A DNA stretch of 16,017 bases from Candidatus Falkowiibacteriota bacterium (lineage in GTDB: Bacteria > Patescibacteriota > Patescibacteriia > Patescibacteriales > UBA12465): the NCBI GenBank assembly GCA_903857815.1, contig CAIOGK010000039.1, positions 1-16,017 on the forward strand, given 5' to 3'. The notes below the pieces were generated by a model that did no database searches, had not been told where the DNA came from, and saw nothing but the letters and a program-made list of their open reading frames with translations. Below, one piece after another: positions 13,680-16,017 of the stretch (positions are counted from its first letter, which is position 1; each line of letters starts with the position of its first letter). Position numbers and translations under genes: made by a program.

Positions 13680-14690
13680 ATGAAAATTGAAACCATAAAG
13701 GGGATGAAAAAACAAGATATTCTAAAGTTAATTGAGGAAGCTATTGATAATATTAATAAGATTAATGGCGCAAAAGATAAGATTAATGAAGATGTTGAAA
13801 AAATTGAAGAAGTTAAAGCGAATATTTATAGTGAGGATGGTCTTTTATTTAAAATTGAATCAGCTAATTCAGAGGCTGCCGAGAAGTTGAACAACATAAA
13901 AGAAGCTTACGAAGAGATTTGTGAGGATGGCGATGAGGATGACAGTATTTCAATAAAAACACAGTTGGAAGAATTGATTAGTAGTTTTGATAAAAATAAG
14001 AACGAGATAGAAATTTTTAAAAAGGAGGTGTTTGGAACAAAAAAAGAGGGGGAGAATGGTGTCATGGAAGTGGTTCCTGGTTTATTTGATAAAATAAATG
14101 ATTTTCATAGTAAGCAAACCACAAAATATAATGCTTTGTATGAAAAAATAGAAACAGAGCTTTTGTCGGGGGCAACAACTGTTAATCTCGCCTCTGTTTT
14201 TAAGGAAAAGGTTGATGGGTATAAGGATTCTACTAAGTTGTGGTCAATTTTATTTATAGTTGTCGTGTCTATATTCGTTATTTATTACGGGATAGCAACT
14301 ATTATTAATCCATCCGCAAAAAATGTTAATGAAGTATTTTTAAATTTAGCGTTTCGATCACCATTTATAGCATTTGGGGTGTGGTTAGCAATCTTTTTTG
14401 GAAATAGACGGGCTGAAAGTAAAAAATTAGAAGAATCTTATACGCACAAAGAGGTTATGGCTAGGTCATATACTGGATATAAAAAATCTATAGAAGAATT
14501 AGACGATGAAGATTCTGAATTGTTAAAGATTCACATGAATAATCTTTTACAAGCTATTAATCAAGATTCCGGAATATTTTTAGATTCTAAGGGGGAAAAC
14601 TACCCTTTGTCTGACGCTGTGTCTGAATCAGGTAAGAAAACTGGAAGTTTAATAAATAAAGTAGTAAATAGTTTAACTAAAAAAGATTAA
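13680..14690 (+). CDS. Long coiled-coil protein with two TM helices, function unknown (336 aa)
   Basis: A 336-aa protein with a long N-terminal coiled coil (about 1-160, rich in E, K, I and N). Next is the segment LLSGATTVNLASVF (161-174), a membrane helix 187-209, a second hydrophobic helix about 226-241, and a cytosolic C-terminal part with RRAESKKLEESYTHKE (243-258) and SYTGYKKSI (263-271). I recall the combination 'LL.GAT...LA..F', a pair of membrane helices and 'L.eeY.hKe..a.sy.gy' from uncharacterised membrane-bound coiled-coil proteins, without being able to name them. No enzyme motif is seen. It lies 28 bases after the previous membrane protein and one base before the next gene. A membrane-anchored sensor or scaffold is plausible but unproven. 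Confidence 0.85.
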   Translation: MKIETIKGMKKQDILKLIEEAIDNINKINGAKDKINEDVEKIEEVKANIYSEDGLLFKIESANSEAAEKLNNIKEAYEEICEDGDEDDSISIKTQLEELISSFDKNKNEIEIFKKEVFGTKKEGENGVMEVVPGLFDKINDFHSKQTTKYNALYEKIETELLSGATTVNLASVFKEKVDGYKDSTKLWSILFIVVVSIFVIYYGIATIINPSAKNVNEVFLNLAFRSPFIAFGVWLAIFFGNRRAESKKLEESYTHKEVMARSYTGYKKSIEELDDEDSELLKIHMNNLLQAINQDSGIFLDSKGENYPLSDAVSESGKKTGSLINKVVNSLTKKD

Positions 14691-14691
14691 T

Positions 14692-15339
14692 ATGAAATCA
14701 AACGAAATAAAAGGATATTTTTATAAACATAAAAACGAGCCTCTTAGTATTATAGACGCTATTGATAAGGCGGAAGAATATATTTCCGAAATGAGGGAGA
14801 AGAAAGACATGGAAACAATACCAAAATACCTAAAGCAATATGCCTGGGAATATTTTAGGGAAGTGAAATTAGATGAAGAAAAGCTGAAATCGCTAGCTAT
14901 CTATGTTATAGACAAAATTTATAGAGTAACCGCAGAAATGACGATTTCTGATGTTTACACGAAGTCATTCTATGCAAAAATTTTACCGTTTTTTTGGGAT
15001 ACTTTTCAAAATAGAGGTATAGATGTATTTTTTATTGTTGATAATACATTCAACAATGACGGTAAATTTGAATTAATCATTGAGCTTTTTAGTCTTTCCG
15101 GTATAGCCGTGGTAACTCCTAATGGTGATAGAAATTTGGAATATGCTGAGGTAGAAAAGCAAATAAAAGATTATATGGCACCAGTTAGAATGATTATGTA
15201 TATTGAGAGGGATGATAGCGTTAATTATTTGGATAAAGTTATTGAAATAGCTAAGAAATCCAATTATTTGTGTATATTTCGCAATAAACCATCGAAAGAT
15301 CCTCATATTGAGATAATTTCGAGCGAAACAAACAGTTAA
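14692..15339 (+). CDS. Cytosolic protein of unknown function (215 aa)
   Basis: I do not recognise this protein. Residues 1-95 are helical and charged. Residues 96-215 alternate strands and helices as in an alpha/beta fold: IDVFFIVDNTF (110-120), FELIIELFSLSGIAVVTPNG (split as 126-135 and 136-145), VRMIMYIERDD (165-175) and NYLCIFRN (191-198). There is no membrane segment and no P-loop. The VDNTFNNDG loop and the alternating fold are somewhat like nucleotide- or nuclease-type folds, but no catalytic set is obvious. Only one base separates it from the preceding coiled-coil gene, so the two are very likely translated together and act together. It is the last gene inside the proposed element. Confidence 0.85.
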   Translation: MKSNEIKGYFYKHKNEPLSIIDAIDKAEEYISEMREKKDMETIPKYLKQYAWEYFREVKLDEEKLKSLAIYVIDKIYRVTAEMTISDVYTKSFYAKILPFFWDTFQNRGIDVFFIVDNTFNNDGKFELIIELFSLSGIAVVTPNGDRNLEYAEVEKQIKDYMAPVRMIMYIERDDSVNYLDKVIEIAKKSNYLCIFRNKPSKDPHIEIISSETNS

Positions 15340-15419
15340 AGAGTTTAAAAAAATATTAAGATCGCTATATAAATCTTACTTATTATTAGCCACCCACGTC
15401 CGAAAACTATCCCTCCAGG

Positions 15420-15425
15420 CGAGCA
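15420..15425. other. Proposed right attachment core (attR), CGAGCA
   Basis: Same hexamer as at 313-318. To its left is a short G+C-richer stretch (15390-15419) unlike its A+T-rich surroundings, which would be the element's own arm. To its right ACAAG and a terminator follow at 15431-15458. On the left side ACAAG and a terminator likewise follow the core (326-354), so both ends have the same order of parts. Placing this right flank after the tRNA core regenerates tRNA-Gln, a 17-base gap and a terminator. The element would be about 15.1 kb. Confidence 0.45.
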
Positions 15426-15435
15426 AATAGACAAG

Positions 15436-15458
15436 AATACCACTTTCGTGGTATTTTT
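15436..15458 (+). terminator. Intrinsic terminator, probably the original tRNA-Gln terminator
   Basis: An 8-bp perfect stem AATACCAC/GTGGTATT (15436-15443 with 15448-15455), loop TTTC, then a run of T ending at 15458. It could end the cargo operon now. Before insertion it would have stood 19 bases after tRNA-Gln if the attachment cores are correct. Confidence 0.85.
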
Positions 15459-15486
15459 GTTATATAAATATAAATGCTATTCATTT

Positions 15487-15966
15487 ATGAAAAAATTATC
15501 ACCACGAGAAATTATCTTTGTCTTTGTTTTTTTAGTTGTAGTTTTTAGTAGTTTATATATTATTAATCAATTGAATACTCCTTCAAAAAATATAGGATCT
15601 TCCTTCGGTAGTCTAGATAGTTTGCTTCAACAGTTTAATCCAGCCATGCCAGATAGTTGCATTGTGACCGCTGAAGTAGGAAGTCCAAGCGATTCTCAAA
15701 TGTTGCCTAAAAATTGCGCCGGAAACAATTGTTTTGGTGATATGAATTTAATACCATTAAAAATAATAAGCAGTGTAGATGGAGACAAAAAATCATCGTC
15801 CTCTTGTTCGGTTTTAGTTAATACTGTTCAATATGTAGAGAAATATAGTAATAAAGTAAAAATGGGGCAAATTATTAATGCTGAAATGATTTATACCAGA
15901 AGAGAGGTACGCCAAAATATTTATTATCTGCATAAATTAACAGATATAAAAATTGTTAATGATTAA
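15487..15966 (+). CDS. Membrane-anchored extracytoplasmic protein of unknown function (159 aa)
   Basis: Starting at ATG 15487 (MKKLSPREIIF) the protein has a short basic N-terminus and one membrane helix (about 9-27, IIFVFVFLVVVFSSLYII), then an extracytoplasmic domain. The open frame extends upstream to 15448, but those residues would come from the terminator region and are unlikely. The outer part has four cysteines (58, 77, 82, 107) that could make two disulfides, a linker rich in Ser and Asn (30-55), and a strand-rich end (IINAEMIY, NIYYLHKLTDIKIV). There is no lipobox and no catalytic motif. I do not recognise it. It lies outside the proposed right end, so it is likely a host gene. It ends 51 bases before the window edge, where nothing further is seen. 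Confidence 0.85.
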   Translation: MKKLSPREIIFVFVFLVVVFSSLYIINQLNTPSKNIGSSFGSLDSLLQQFNPAMPDSCIVTAEVGSPSDSQMLPKNCAGNNCFGDMNLIPLKIISSVDGDKKSSSSCSVLVNTVQYVEKYSNKVKMGQIINAEMIYTRREVRQNIYYLHKLTDIKIVND

Positions 15967-16017
15967 TTTGTTTAAAACTTTGAATTACAATTTGTGTATA
16001 AAAATGGTTATTTAATA

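Noticed and set aside
15400..15412. CTATCCC, shared with the tRNA 3' arm (306-312), as the attachment core
   Set aside because: Using it as the core would give the empty-site tRNA a broken acceptor stem (TCCCTCC instead of TCCCCGA). CGAGCA leaves the stem perfect.
15340..15435. Weak TAAGAT/ATCTTA hairpin (15357-15378) as terminator of the cargo operon
   Set aside because: Only six A+T-rich pairs with a ten-base loop and no T run after it. The hairpin at 15436-15458 is far better.
1..16017. CRISPR array, insertion sequence, conjugation or virion genes
   Set aside because: No regularly spaced repeats, no transposase, and no coupling protein, relaxase operon or structural phage gene were found. 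The HUH protein is of replication-initiator type.

Overview
The window looks like chromosomal DNA of a small-genome, AT-rich bacterium, most likely of the Candidate Phyla Radiation (Patescibacteria); this assignment is an inference. The reasons are the strong A+T bias, almost no Shine-Dalgarno sequences in front of genes, no TGA stop codon among the annotated genes (nearly all TAA), and a serine recombinase plus small-ORF arrangement that I associate with CPR mobile elements. The standard genetic code fits, because all the long genes read through without in-frame TGA.

Layout. Bases 1-245 are host DNA: the 3' end of an FtsX-like gene and a promoter for tRNA-Gln(UUG) at 246-316. A large serine integrase is encoded convergently and its reading frame runs into the tRNA gene. 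I propose that nearly the whole window is one integrative element of about 15.1 kb. It would be bounded by a 6-bp core CGAGCA at the tRNA 3' end (313-318) and again at 15420-15425. Joining the two outer flanks gives an intact tRNA-Gln followed by a terminator (15436-15458), which is what an empty site should look like.

The left arm (257-4615, all minus strand) holds mobility and replication: the integrase, a 60-aa and a 59-aa small protein, an HUH-type rolling-circle replication initiator, a hairpin-rich origin-like region (3283-3370), and a 357-aa protein of unknown function with its own promoter and terminator. Between the two arms lies a striking 117-nt imperfect stem-loop (4674-4790), directly upstream of a 98-aa ArdC-N-like (antirestriction-type) protein.

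The right arm (4842-15339, all plus strand) is defence cargo. It holds a complete type I restriction-modification system (hsdR, hsdM, hsdS, tightly coupled), then, from a good sigma70-type promoter, an AAA ATPase plus TOPRIM nuclease pair of the AbiL / RloA-RloB / PARIS-like type. A zinc-ribbon protein, two coiled-coil membrane proteins and a cytosolic protein that I cannot assign follow in the same direction. These last genes are the best candidate for an undescribed module. After the proposed right end comes a membrane-anchored host protein of unknown function.

How it may work together (inference): the integrase inserts and excises the element at tRNA-Gln. The HUH protein replicates the excised circle through single-stranded intermediates. 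The ArdC-N-like protein may protect incoming DNA from restriction. The R-M and AbiL/PARIS-like genes protect the host, and the latter type of system is known to pair with R-M systems. No conjugation or virion genes are visible, so transfer would have to depend on other machinery.
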